This document shows, in pieces, positions 12,581 to 22,590 of a DNA stretch of 64,000 bases. The notes under the pieces are model-generated. The model was not told the DNA's origin. It made no database searches and saw nothing but the letters and a program-made list of their open reading frames with translations. Within the stretch, counting starts at the first letter, position 1; every line of letters begins with the position of its first letter. Origin of the DNA: Diphasiastrum complanatum (taxonomy: Eukaryota; Streptophyta; Lycopodiopsida; Lycopodiales; Lycopodiaceae); the NCBI GenBank assembly GCA_029204225.1, contig CM055096.1, positions 66,686,370 to 66,750,369 on the forward strand. Reading direction: 5' to 3'. The translations under genes and the position numbers were made by a program.

Positions 12581-12823
12581 TGTTATGTCCATGACCAGTA
12601 AGTAGGATTCAGTATACTCCTAGTCTTGGATACATGGTACTCCAGTAAATCAAGCTGTTAGTTATGCCACGTCATACTGGAGGTGACCCGAAAGTAACTA
12701 ATATCCTCGTGAGGCCCAAAACACACTAAATGGAGTTTAGACAAGGTATGAGACAGTGTATGCATGTGTAGAGTTATCAATAGCAATTCTATGAATAGGT
12801 GGTCCATGCATAGGACTCTATTC
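12581..12823 (+). mobile_element. LTR of the non-coding element, left part (split by copia insertion)
   Basis: The piece from TTAGTTATGCCACGTCAT onward matches the LTR at 62254-62665. The copia element at 12824 interrupts it, and the remainder resumes at 18976. TATTC flanks the insertion on both sides. Confidence 0.7.
12819..12823. repeat. target-site duplication TATTC (left)
   Basis: TATTC directly precedes the copia LTR and is repeated at 18976-18980 directly after the other LTR, the expected 5-bp integrase signature. Confidence 0.93.
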
Positions 12824-12979
12824 TGTAAAAATTACAGCAAATAAGGATCCTAAAACACTTGAAATGATGAGATAAACAATAGATTATGATTTCATAAGAT
12901 TAGCACAAGTTGAACCATCAAAATCCATCAAAAATCTATGCTTGAACCTCACTAAATGGCCCAAATCCTTGAAGAAGGC

Positions 12980-12993
12980 TTCACACGTGTGAA
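12980..12993. promoter_or_regulatory. LTR palindrome TTCACACGTGTGAA with G-box core
   Basis: A perfect 14-bp palindrome, present at the equivalent site in all four LTR copies of this family (also 18450, 27204, 28774) and, identically, in the LTR of a different copia family at 25166-25179. The CACGTG core is a known bZIP/bHLH binding site in plants. In this element it lies about 170 bp downstream of the TATA box in element orientation, so an effect on transcription is inference. Confidence 0.6.
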
Positions 12994-13159
12994 AGTACGG
13001 CCTCCCACAGTCTGAGTACTGTACACCAGACCTACATTCAATCCTATAATCATTAGTAATCACAAGTACTCAAACAATTATGAACATAGAGAGCAATTGC
13101 ACCATTATGAGAGAAAAAACATGAAATTGCTTGATTGATTTTGGTGAGATATCATCACC

Positions 13160-13167
13160 TATATATA
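13160..13167 (-). promoter_or_regulatory. putative LTR TATA box
   Basis: TATATATA at about 340 bp from the outer LTR end, on the U3/R border in the usual arrangement. It is conserved in all four LTR copies. Confidence 0.55.
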
Positions 13168-13505
13168 CATGATCCATCACGGTTTTGGGCAGGTATGAGT
13201 AGCCCTAAACCTATCCCTAATGCTAATTTTGGTGGATCTTTCATCCCTACCAAGTTAGGGTTGGAATCTTGGAGATCCCTCAATAATGCAAAAATTACCA
13301 AAAATAGCTCCTATTTTTTCTCCCTTGTATCTAAGCATAATTTGGACTCATTCCAAAGGTTCTAACACTTAGGTCTACTTGAGAAAATCCTTATGAATGG
13401 AATCCTATGCTATTTGTCACGTGTGACAAGCCACATCATGACCATCTAACTATTTACAAGTCATATGACCAAATCTAGTCAAGCTAGAATTGTGAATTTT
13501 TAACA

Positions 13506-13516
13506 CTCCTCCTCAC
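13506..13516 (-). other. polypurine tract of the copia element
   Basis: The minus strand reads GTGAGGAGGAG immediately before the 3' LTR start TGTTAAAAATTC, three bases after the pol stop region. Confidence 0.85.
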
Positions 13517-13519
13517 TAT

Positions 13520-16500
13520 CTAGCTTGGTTCAATCATTGCTTTACTAATCACTCCAAGTGATGATCTGAACTTCATAAAAGGTGTCTTTTGAAGTGGTTT
13601 AGTAAGTAGATCAGCTACACATTCATTGCTTGGAACATGCTCCAAAGCAATCTCCTTGGCTTGCACCATTTCTCTCACAAAGTGATGGCATATCTCAATG
13701 TGCTTAGATCTTGCATGGAAGATTGGGTTAGATGCAAGGTGTTGGGCTGATACATTGTCATTGTAGATGATTGGTGCGTCCTCTGAATCCACGATCTTTA
13801 GTTCCACCAATAATCTCTTGATCCAAAGTACCTCCTTTGTAGTGGTTGTCAAAGCTTTGTACTCGGCCTCGGTTGAAGATAGAGATATAGTTTCTTGCTT
13901 TTTTGAAAGCCATGAAACCACACCTTCTCCTATGAAAGTTGAATAGGCACTTGTTGATTTCCTATCCCTCTTGTCCCCTGCAAAATCTGAATCACTAAAT
14001 GCATGAAGCTTAATCACATCTCCTCTATATAGAATCCCAAAATCCAATGTACCCGAGATGTATCTTAGAATCCTCTTAGCCTTTTTCCAATGGATATTCA
14101 ATGGCTTTTGCATGGATTGGCTCAACCTACATACACTAAAGCTAAGATCTGGTCTAGTTATAGTGATCCACATTAAGGAACCTATAAGTTGCCTAAACAA
14201 AGTGATGTCCATGAAGGATCTTTCATCATCTTCATTTGGCACTTTTACATCTTGCTCCATTGGTGTGTCAACACTTTTGCATACTTCCATCTTAAACTTC
14301 TTCAAAAGACTTTGAGCATAGTTTACTTGACTTATAAAGATAAAATCAGACCCTCTAAGTACTTCTATGCCTAAGATGAAGTGAAGACACCCTAGATCTA
14401 CCATCTTGAACTCTAAGGATAGATCTATCTTGATTTTTTCAATACCATCAACACTATTTCCACTAATGATGATGTCATCTACATAAATGAGTAAAAGTAC
14501 AATACCAACATCATCAAACTTAATGTAAAGAGTGGGATCATATTCACTTTGAACAAAATAAAGTGAAATAAGATAGCAATGTAGTCTTGAATTCCAAGAT
14601 CTTGAGGCTTGCTTCAAGCCATAGATGCTTCTTTGGAGATGGCATACTTTGTTCTCCATTCCATGCTTGATGAACCCTTGTGGCTGCTCCATATAGATAT
14701 CCTCTTCCAAAAAACCATTCAAGAAAGCATTAGAGACATCCATTTGACATAGAATCCATCCAAAATGTGATGCAAGTGCAATGATTAGTCTTATTGTGAC
14801 CATCTTGGCCACGGGTGCAAAAGTTTCCTCATAGTCTATCCCTCTCTCTTGAGCATAACCTTTTGCAACTAATCTTGCTTTATGTTTGTTAACACTCCCA
14901 TTTGCATTCAACTTAAGCTTGAAGACCCACTTGCATCCTATTACATTCCTTTGAGGTCTCTCAACAAGCAACCAAGTTTCATTCTCAATCAAGGCATCAT
15001 ACTCATCCAACATAGCTGTATACCATTCTTTGGAGTTCAATGCATCTTCAACATTAGATGGTTCTTCAAAACAAGATAAAGCATAAGAAGTGGATGAGAT
15101 ACCCTCAACTTGCTGTCCTTTGCCTTGATATGTGAGCCTTGATGGCTCCACTTTTGCCCTTGAAGATCTCCTTGGTGTGATAGGTGGGTTTGGTGCTTGC
15201 TCCTCCATGAGCTCCTCCTCAAAACCAAGATCTTGCTCCTCGGCCATCTTCTTCTTGATTGTTGGAGCACTTGAGCCTTCTTCAAGCATATGCATATGAT
15301 GTTCATCAAAGATGACATCCCTTGAAACAACAAATTTGTTCAAGGATGGGAGATAGACTTTGTAGCCCTTGCTTGAGCTTGCATATCCAAGCATGATCCC
15401 TCTTGTGGAAGATGGATCCTCCTTGGTTCTTGTTTCCAATGGCACATGCACATAACATATACACCCAAAAACTTTCAAGTGATTAAGATTGGGTTTCTTT
15501 CCATACAACATCTCATAAGGAGTTTTGCCTTCAATTGCTTTGCAAGACACCCTATTCATCAAGTAGTTTGCACATACAAGAGACTCACCCCAAAAGGATT
15601 TGGGCAAACAAGCATCTAATTTTAAAGCCTTAGAACATTCACATAATGTTCTATTCCTTCTTTCAGCAACTCCATTTTGTTGAGGAGTGTAAGGACAAGA
15701 AGTCTCTTTCTTGATCCCTTCCTCCTCACAAAAGGCCTTGAACTCATTGGAGATGAATTCTCCACCATTGTCACTTCTAAGAATCTTGATGCTATGATTA
15801 TGATGCTTTTCCACAAACAACTTGAACTTTACAAAAGTATCAAATACTTGAGACTTGAAGGAAAGTAAGAACACCCAACAATATCTTGAGTAGTCATCAA
15901 TGAAGGTTAAAAACATGGATGAACCTCCAATAGATTTGGTGCTAGCAATGTGCACATCCGAGTGTATGAGTTCAAGAGGATGAGATGACTTTGTGATGGA
16001 GTTAGGAAACACCTTCTTATGTGCCTTGGATAAGGCACAAGCTTCACAAACCTTGTCTTCCTTCCCAATAGACCTTGGTAGGCCTAAAGCATACTCCTCC
16101 TTGATCATAGCCTCCATGGAACCCGAGTTGACATGTCCAAGTCTTTTGTGCCATAAAGTAAAGGTAGATATCTTGCTCTTCTCGGCGAACATGACAACAT
16201 TAGTATTCACAAATGCATCCAGCTTATAAAGTTTGCCAAGTCTAGTGCCCTTAGCCACTATCTTACCCTTATTCTTGATGAAACATTCATTTGAAGCAAA
16301 GTCAACATTGAAACCATTGTCTACCATTTGGCCAACACTTAGTAGATTCTTTGTTATTGTAGGAATGTACAAAACACCTTCTATGTTGATCTTTTTGGAA
16401 GATCCTAAGCAAAGGAGAATGCTACCAACTCCTTCAATCTTACAAGCTTCATCATTTGCTGTATAGATAGACTTTATAGGTCCATCATAAGATAAGAGAG

Positions 16501-16912
16501 AAGAGAAAAACTCCCTTTTACTAGTCATGTGTGAACTAGCACCCGAGTCAATCCACCAAGGATCTTCTCCTTTGAAGCTTGTTGAAGAAAATATGGACAT
16601 CATGAGAGAGTCCTCATGTGAACTCTCCTCCTCCTCCTCTTTGCTCATGTTGGCTTGGCTTTGATCTTGCTTCCTCTTGAAGCATTCCGAGGCATAATGC
16701 CCCATCTTGCTACAATAGTAGCACTTCACCTTTGATTTGTCCTTCTTGACTTTGGTGGTTGATGGAGATGCCTTTGGGGGTCCTTCTTGATCCTCAAGCT
16801 TTGTAGACTTCTTGAATGTTGATCCTTTGCCTTTGGACTTGCCTTTGCCTTTGGTGAAGAGAGCTTGGTCATCTCCACCTTGGATGGAAAGCCTATCCAT
16901 CCTCTCTTGCAT
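13520..16912 (-). CDS. copia pol polyprotein (zinc knuckle, protease, integrase, RT, RNase H)
   Basis: 1130 codons from the ATG directly after the gag stop. The polyprotein supplies the enzymes for reverse transcription and integration in virus-like particles. Visible parts: CCHC zinc knuckle at residues 64-77 (CYYCSKMGHYASEC); aspartic protease DSGA at 122-125; integrase zinc-binding HX3H (H256, H260) with CEAC; catalytic D319, D381 and E417, giving the D,D35E spacing; copia RT starting near residue 660, with D725 and YVDD at 810-813; RNase H with D974, E1015 and D1052. Length and order are those of intact plant copia elements, and no internal stop occurs. The zinc knuckle normally belongs to gag, so the ATG used here is only the first codon after an interrupting stop, probably not a natural start. 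Confidence 0.95.
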   Translation of the reverse strand: MQERMDRLSIQGGDDQALFTKGKGKSKGKGSTFKKSTKLEDQEGPPKASPSTTKVKKDKSKVKCYYCSKMGHYASECFKRKQDQSQANMSKEEEEESSHEDSLMMSIFSSTSFKGEDPWWIDSGASSHMTSKREFFSSLLSYDGPIKSIYTANDEACKIEGVGSILLCLGSSKKINIEGVLYIPTITKNLLSVGQMVDNGFNVDFASNECFIKNKGKIVAKGTRLGKLYKLDAFVNTNVVMFAEKSKISTFTLWHKRLGHVNSGSMEAMIKEEYALGLPRSIGKEDKVCEACALSKAHKKVFPNSITKSSHPLELIHSDVHIASTKSIGGSSMFLTFIDDYSRYCWVFLLSFKSQVFDTFVKFKLFVEKHHNHSIKILRSDNGGEFISNEFKAFCEEEGIKKETSCPYTPQQNGVAERRNRTLCECSKALKLDACLPKSFWGESLVCANYLMNRVSCKAIEGKTPYEMLYGKKPNLNHLKVFGCICYVHVPLETRTKEDPSSTRGIMLGYASSSKGYKVYLPSLNKFVVSRDVIFDEHHMHMLEEGSSAPTIKKKMAEEQDLGFEEELMEEQAPNPPITPRRSSRAKVEPSRLTYQGKGQQVEGISSTSYALSCFEEPSNVEDALNSKEWYTAMLDEYDALIENETWLLVERPQRNVIGCKWVFKLKLNANGSVNKHKARLVAKGYAQERGIDYEETFAPVAKMVTIRLIIALASHFGWILCQMDVSNAFLNGFLEEDIYMEQPQGFIKHGMENKVCHLQRSIYGLKQASRSWNSRLHCYLISLYFVQSEYDPTLYIKFDDVGIVLLLIYVDDIIISGNSVDGIEKIKIDLSLEFKMVDLGCLHFILGIEVLRGSDFIFISQVNYAQSLLKKFKMEVCKSVDTPMEQDVKVPNEDDERSFMDITLFRQLIGSLMWITITRPDLSFSVCRLSQSMQKPLNIHWKKAKRILRYISGTLDFGILYRGDVIKLHAFSDSDFAGDKRDRKSTSAYSTFIGEGVVSWLSKKQETISLSSTEAEYKALTTTTKEVLWIKRLLVELKIVDSEDAPIIYNDNVSAQHLASNPIFHARSKHIEICHHFVREMVQAKEIALEHVPSNECVADLLTKPLQKTPFMKFRSSLGVISKAMIEPS

Positions 16913-17482
16913 TTAGCTCCTTCTTGATTCCTCGGCCATGAGCGTGCCTTGGAGTTCTTCAAGTATGGGTAGCTTACCCATAATTGCATATCCCTGAACC
17001 AGATTGTCAAATTCAAAGCTTAGTCCATTCAATATGAGTTGAACAAGCTCTTCATCCTTGATAGGGTCACCTATAAAGGCTAGCTCTTTGTTCAATTCCT
17101 TTACTCTTAGGACAAAAGTATGTGCACTCTCTCCTTTCTTTTGATAGCTTCTATAGATTTGATTCTTCAAAGCTAACATTCTAGTCTTGGATTCATAGAC
17201 CTTTTGCAAAGTCTCCCAAGCATCTTGAGCTGAAGTGCAATCTCCTACCTCTCTTAAGAGTTCATTTGCAACATTCATTTTTATGCAATGTAGTGCAACA
17301 TTGCACCTCTTGATGTATTTGGCTTTTTCTTGAGGATGAATAGGTTCACCCTCCTTACCATTTACAATTTCCATCAGATCTTGCATGATCATGATAGATT
17401 CCATTCTAACTTTCCATATGGAATAGTTAGTTTTGTTGAGCCTTTCATTAGTATCCAAAAGATATGCATTTATAGATGCCAT
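16913..17482 (-). CDS. copia gag (capsid) N-terminal part
   Basis: 189 residues. Typical copia gag start (LNKTNYSIWKVRMESIM near residue 15), then the UBN2-type capsid region (AWETLQKVYESKTRM, VLRVKELNKELAFIGDPIKDEELVQLIL). It ends at TAA (16913-16915), and the next codon in the same frame is ATG of the following ORF, so gag and pol are one frame split by a single stop. Because the zinc knuckle follows the stop, the break is more likely a mutation than a designed gag/pol boundary, although stop-codon readthrough is a conceivable alternative. Confidence 0.93.
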   Translation of the reverse strand: MASINAYLLDTNERLNKTNYSIWKVRMESIMIMQDLMEIVNGKEGEPIHPQEKAKYIKRCNVALHCIKMNVANELLREVGDCTSAQDAWETLQKVYESKTRMLALKNQIYRSYQKKGESAHTFVLRVKELNKELAFIGDPIKDEELVQLILNGLSFEFDNLVQGYAIMGKLPILEELQGTLMAEESRRS

Positions 17483-18280
17483 CTAGTCTCCTAATCAAGG
17501 ACTTGACAGAAATGAAGGTTACTTCTATTGATTTGATTGAAGGTCTACCTTATCCCACTTCTTAGGGACCTGAAAAGATCAGTAATATACTTCCTATAAA
17601 GATCTAAGAATGATCTCTAACAAAATCAAATCATAGAATACTAGAAACAATGCACTTGCTTGATTGAAGTAGACAATACTAGTAGAATTGCCCCTCTTTC
17701 TATAAAGAACATTAAAGCTTCCAAATGATCTGATCAAGAGTGAATTTCAGAAACCTAATATACTTCCAAAATCACTTGTAAAAGATCTAAATGGAACTTA
17801 ATGAGGATGCAACACAATCTACTATCCAATCACAAGCAAAAAATGATCAAAATTGATGAAAAATTGATCTAATTTGGTGCATAAGTCAAGCAATGGTTGG
17901 ACTGAACCTAAATCACTTTAGGAGGTGTCTACTACACCTTAGAACAGGCTTGAAGAGTGCCCAAAACTCTGATCTTCCCTCTTCTTGAATGCTAGAAAGC
18001 CTCCTCTATGAAATCACCTCCAAAACTCGCTTAGAAATCAATGCTTGGAGCAAGCAAAACTTGCTATCTTGGTAATGTGAATTGAATTCAACTTTGCCTC
18101 TGGTTTTAGACACCTAAACACCTGCAAATGAAGTCACACAACACCAATCTCCAATGTATTTGACTCACTTTGAGTTCTAGAATCAATACTAGATGCTAAG
18201 ATCCAATCTACACAAGATTTAGATCAAAAATTGTGATCAAATTGAATGAAAACCAAGGATTTAGCTCATTTCAGCCTTTA
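17483..18280 (-). other. copia 5' leader
   Basis: About 800 bp between PBS and gag ATG with no ORF of note. This is the expected position of the packaging and dimerisation signals of a retrotransposon RNA; none can be identified by eye. Confidence 0.7.
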
Positions 18281-18293
18281 GGCTCTGATACCA
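18281..18293 (-). other. primer-binding site (initiator tRNA-Met)
   Basis: The minus strand reads TGGTATCAGAGCC directly at the LTR end, a perfect match to the 3' end complement of plant initiator tRNA-Met as used by most plant copia elements. Confidence 0.93.
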
Positions 18294-18975
18294 TGTAAAA
18301 ATTACAGCAAATAAGGATCCTAAAACACTTGAAATGATGAGGAAAACAATAGATTATGATTTCATAAAATTAGCACAAGTTGAACCATCAAAATCCATCA
18401 AAAACCTATGCTTGAACCTCACTAAATGGCCCAAATCCTTGAAGAAGGCTTCACACGTGTGAAAGTACGGCCTCCCACAGTCTGAGTACTGTACACCAGA
18501 CCTACATTCAATCCTATAATCATTAGTAATCACAAGTACTCAAACAATTATGAACATAGAGAGCAATTGCACCATTATGAGAGAAAAAACATGAAATTGC
18601 TTGATTGATGTTGGTGAGATATCATCACCTATATATACATGATCCATCACGGTTTTGGGTAGGTATGAGTAGCCCTAAACCTATTCCTAATGCTAATTTT
18701 GGTGGATCTTTCATCCCTACCAAGTTAGGGTTGGAATCTTGGAGATCCCTCAACAATGCAAAAATTACCAAAAATAGCTCCTATTTTTTCTCCCTTGTAT
18801 CTAAGCATAATTTGGACTCATTCCAAAGGTTCTAACACTTAGATCTACTTGAGAACATCCTTATGAATGGAATCCTATGCTATTTGGCACGTGTGACAAG
18901 CCACATCATGACCATCTAACTATTTACAAGTCATATGACCAAAACTAGTCAAGCTAGAATTGTGAATTTTTAACA
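18294..18975 (-). mobile_element. 5' LTR of the copia element
   Basis: 682 bp, ~98% identical to 12824-13505. It keeps the TATATATA box, the U3 CACGTG core and the TTCACACGTGTGAA palindrome (18450-18463). Its outer end abuts TATTC. Confidence 0.95.
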
Positions 18976-19262
18976 TATTCTAGGTGAATCTATGTATAAG
19001 GAACTTAGGGATATGCATGGCTATGTGCCCAGGATGCTTATGGATCTATAAGAAGAGGCCAAACTCGTCCTATTCCTCATTATGATCATGGATTCATTGC
19101 CAAGGTTTCACTCTACATTTATGCTTCTTGTTCCTTGGCTTGGGGGTGAAGCTACTAGAGTTGATTGGTTGCTTCTACTTGGTTGGGTGGTTGCTCCATA
19201 GTGTGTTTTCCATTGTGTATTATCTTGTAAGCATGATATTAGGGAGCTTCCCTTATAATAAT
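18976..19262 (+). mobile_element. LTR of the non-coding element, right part
   Basis: Continues the LTR interrupted at 12823. The stretch with TGGCTTGGGGGTGAAG and TTGGTTGGGTGGTT matches 62535-62600 of the second family member. The right end is approximate. Positions 19263-19488 show nothing recognisable. Confidence 0.6.
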
Positions 19263-19485
19263 GCTCACCGTTAGATCGTATCCCTATAATGTGAACTGAT
19301 CATAGTCGTTCAAGAAAACCAAGTTTCCCACCAAAAGACTATAATTTAAAAAAATCTTCTTAGGGGGGTCATATTATGAAATTTAGCAAGGTAAGACATT
19401 TATGTTGGTTTAGTACCATAAGGAAAAAATCATTTCATGATGTTTCGAAGAGTGAATAAAACGTAATAACCATATAGTAGAGTCC

Positions 19486-19632
<147 letters not shown>

Positions 19633-19879
19633 TTTATATAATTTTTTTGCATGTAAAATAATGCTAATTTGCAAAATGATAAAAACAATTCCCTTTTAGT
19701 TGGGAACAATTGAATTTATTATGTCCACTTTTGAGCCAAAGTTTTTCCAATTCAAACTCAACTAACCGATTTGTATTATAGTTCAAATATGTTTATGTTG
19801 CCTTAAGATATAGTTCCAATTTGCCTAGGTATGGAGTTTAGGGTTTGTTTAATAAATTCAAAGCTCAAAGTTGTCAACA

Positions 19880-20243
19880 ATATAAATGTGTGAGGTGATA
19901 AATGTAGATGAATAATATCAATCAAAATTCTCAGTCCTAGGAAGGTGCATAGCCCTTAATTTTCTTCCATAAAAGACGAGGTTTTAATTTTCTCTTGAGA
20001 GGAAAGACCTATATGTTGTTGGGAGGGAATATGAGGTGACATTCCAAAATAGGACATAACCACAAGGTTCAAGAATTTTTATTAATATGGTCATGTCCAC
20101 ATCTTAAAATACACTTGTTTTGCTGAGATAGACAACAAGGATCGAATTTTAAGTGCAATCGTAAATTTCCAATGTATTCCAATGAATATAAGAGCCATGA
20201 TCATCTTCATCATTGCTTGCTTCCTCTAGCTAATCTTCATTAT
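19880..20243. repeat. diverged direct repeat, copy A
   Basis: Blocks match 21090-21420: GATGAATAATAT, AATCAAAATTCTCA and TCCTAGGAAGGTG at the left, and GAATATAAGAG, ATCATCTTCAT and TTCCTCTAGC at the right. The minus-strand translation of the right block (LYSLEYIG) corresponds to LYS*EYIE in copy B. The long hairpin at 20343 lies just beyond. Confidence 0.7.
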
Positions 20244-20342
20244 TGCGGAGACTTTCAAGCAACCTGGGAGAGACCTTTGGAGCTACTTTGGATTAGATTA
20301 TTTAGCTCTCCTTACTTGCAGTTTGGTTTGTTTTGGTTTAGG

Positions 20343-20819
20343 ATTTTCAAGGAATGGTGTTAAAGGATTGCATTTCTTTCAACAACAAGGATCTTCAAGA
20401 GGCTTTTATGTGTTCCTCTTCTTACTAAATGGTTAGATTCATAAGAATGTCAGGAGCACATTTTCTAACACCAAGATTATACCATTAGATACAAGTGGCA
20501 AATGGTCAATATGTTCTCATGTAGGCAACTATAATTCTCTCCATCCTAAAGAAATCTCCCTTATAGCTCTCATCTATGTGAGAGTTATAAAAATGAAGAG
20601 AATCACAATTGTCTACATGAGAACATATTGACCATCTTCTAGTTGCATTTGATGGTGTAATCTTGATGTTACATAATGTGCTCCTGACATTCTTATTATT
20701 CTAACCAATTAGTGAGAAGCGTAACATGTACAAGAAGCCTCTTGAAGATCATTGTTCTGGAAGCTTAGGATGCTTTTTGTTTAAAAAATATAATCCTTTG
20801 ACACCATTCTTTGAAAAGT
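20343..20819. repeat. long imperfect inverted repeat (hairpin) of ~477 bp
   Basis: Left arm about 20343-20560, right arm about 20580-20819, loop of a few tens of bases. Arm matches include GAATGGTGT/ACACCATTC, ATCTTCAAGAGGCTT/AAGCCTCTTGAAGAT, AAGAATGTCAGGAGCACATT/AATGTGCTCCTGACATTCTT and TGGTCAATATGTTCTCATGTAG/its complement. Identity is roughly 80% by eye with small indels. No transposase and no clear target duplication were seen. It could be a fold-back MITE or an inverted duplication able to give a long double-stranded RNA. Confidence 0.85.
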
Positions 20820-20921
20820 TTTCTTGAATTGTATGCTCAACAAGAATCCGCTCATCGATGTCATTTGGAGCTGAGGATACTCTTGAGAATGGTGCTTCCT
20901 TTGATCTCTTTGTTCCTATCG

Positions 20922-21087
<166 letters not shown>

Positions 21088-21089
21088 TT

Positions 21090-21619
21090 TTAATTTATAA
21101 ATGAATAATATTAATCAAAATTCTCAATCCTAGGAAGGTGTGTAGCCCTTACTTTTCTCCCATTAGAAGAAGAAGAAGAAAGATGATTATGAATGATCGC
21201 TTCAAGTATGGACTCAATTATTACAAATCAATATCCTCAATACATTGCTCATCAATTAGTGCCTCATTCTCATCATTATCTAAGTCCATACACTTTTCTA
21301 AATCAATTCTAATTGCAACCATAAATTTCTCGATGTACTCTTATGAATATAAGAGTCGATCATCTTCATATTCTCTTGATTCCTCTAGCCAATCCTCATC
21401 AAAACATGGCATTCTCAGCGTTGGTATTCTTTCTACGTTTATATTTTCGTTTGCGATTTTCTCTTCAATGATTTCAACATCAAATGGACCTTGGACTTCT
21501 GGCTCGATTTTTAGTTCCTCGTACAAGTCGTTTGGCATATTTGACGTAATATCTCTATCTTCAAATATACGTCGTTTTCTTGTGTTGAGTTGGATGACAT
21601 ATGACCACTGAGGGGACAA
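21090..21619 (-). pseudogene. direct repeat copy B with a decayed unknown ORF
   Basis: The minus strand has an open frame from 21619 to 21341 with an acidic peptide (FEDRDITSNMPNDLYEELK, EDWLEESREYEDDRLLYS). It then continues past a TAA with EYIEKFMVAIRIDLEKCMDL to about 21210. Copy A at 20160-20240 keeps only the last part. Two copies with related peptide suggest a real ancestral coding region, perhaps of a retroelement, but I recognise no family motif. Confidence 0.4.
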
Positions 21620-22590
21620 CCGATTTGGATGAAATATGATCTACAATAGAAAAATAAAATCAATGCACAATGTGACTTGAGAATTCGAATTCAAAGTGAT
21701 CAAATAAAAAAATCCTGTAAAACATAGTGCAATTTGCAAGGTAGTTAAAAATCTCTTTCCAGCAAGCACATTGTTTCAATCATTTCTCGCTTTTTTGAAT
21801 GTACCTCACTCCATTTGATCTTTTGAGGTGTTCTATTTACAAAATAAACATTGCACAAAATAAATTACAAATACAATATAGCATTTGTTTTATATTGTCA
21901 TTATTTTTAATGTTCCTAGTCACAAATGATTTTTTTAATTACTTGACCATCGATGCTAATTTGTACAGAAAGTACTTCGTAGATTGTCTCCAAAACAACC
22001 TCGAATTGCAATTGGAAGAATAAATTGCAACATTAATGAGATTTTAATCCATGTAATTTGTCATCTTTGGTGAATGAATTGCACCATGAATGTGCATAGC
22101 TAGTTGGAGTTAAATAATGTTGAGTAAAACAACAGCGGAAATTTATCTACTGCTAGCATGCATTCCAATTTTGCAGATCATACACATCATAGAAACCGAG
22201 CATTGAGAAGATCGCTTCTATTATTAGAATTGAATTTACAACATCTTTCTTCAACGTTGTTTGTTTTTCCAGATCAGCGCAATGGCGCGAGAGAGATGTT
22301 TTCTTCTAATGAATAATATGACTAGCTACTGCTAATCTATAAACTCGCTCTGGAGCTATCTCAGACTGTCTGCATTTCTGTTTCCATGTCCGTGACTGAC
22401 TGTCTTATATCCTTTGTTGATCCTTTTATGTGATCAATCCAGGGAACTGATTAAGTTAAAAGATCTAATGAAAAGAAATGCATTAGCCTTAAACAAAAAT
22501 GATTCCAGTTTTCTATTGTTGTCCTCTGTGAATCATCCGGCCTTCTGCCCGTTGTGCTGTGCCTTCATGCTCCAAGCCTTCGCTTTTTGT
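21620..22590. other. AT-rich stretch with nothing recognised
   Basis: No ORF with protein-family features, no LTR ends or repeats that I can support. A 74-codon ORF at 21799-22023 is of chance size in this composition. Confidence 0.5.

Larger units (their letters stand above)
12824..13505 (-). mobile_element. 3' LTR of the copia element
   Basis: 682 bp. On plus it begins TGTAAAAATTACAGC and ends AATTTTTAACA. A TATATATA box lies at 13160-13167. It has two CACGTG cores: one at 13418-13423 on the U3 side of the TATA box, and one inside the 14-bp palindrome TTCACACGTGTGAA (12980-12993) on the R/U5 side. A 76-codon antisense ORF (13135-13365) is a passenger. Confidence 0.95.
12824..18975 (-). mobile_element. 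near-complete 6152-bp Ty1/copia element (682-bp LTRs)
   Basis: Order on the minus strand: 5' LTR (18294-18975), PBS (18281-18293), leader of about 0.8 kb, gag (16913-17482), pol (13520-16912), PPT (13506-13516), 3' LTR (12824-13505), flanked by TATTC duplications. The LTRs differ at about 12 of 682 positions by my hand comparison (~1.8%), so the insertion is fairly recent. The only obvious block to a full gag-pol frame is one stop codon. The element sits inside an older LTR. A deletion derivative of the same family is at 27048-29298. Confidence 0.95.

Noticed and set aside
12980-12993. Palindrome as an upstream enhancer of copia transcription
   Set aside because: It lies downstream of the TATA box in element orientation; kept only as a candidate regulatory site, with the U3 CACGTG at 13418 as the more conventional promoter element.
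13135-13365. 76-codon ORF repeated four times as a possible small protein family
   Set aside because: It lies antisense inside copia LTRs, and its conservation equals that of the LTR.
14058-16466. Numerous 60-85 codon plus-strand ORFs
   Set aside because: Shadows of the minus-strand copia pol frame.
20343-20819. Calling the hairpin a miRNA gene
   Set aside because: Arms are far too long and no mature duplex can be recognised without small-RNA data.
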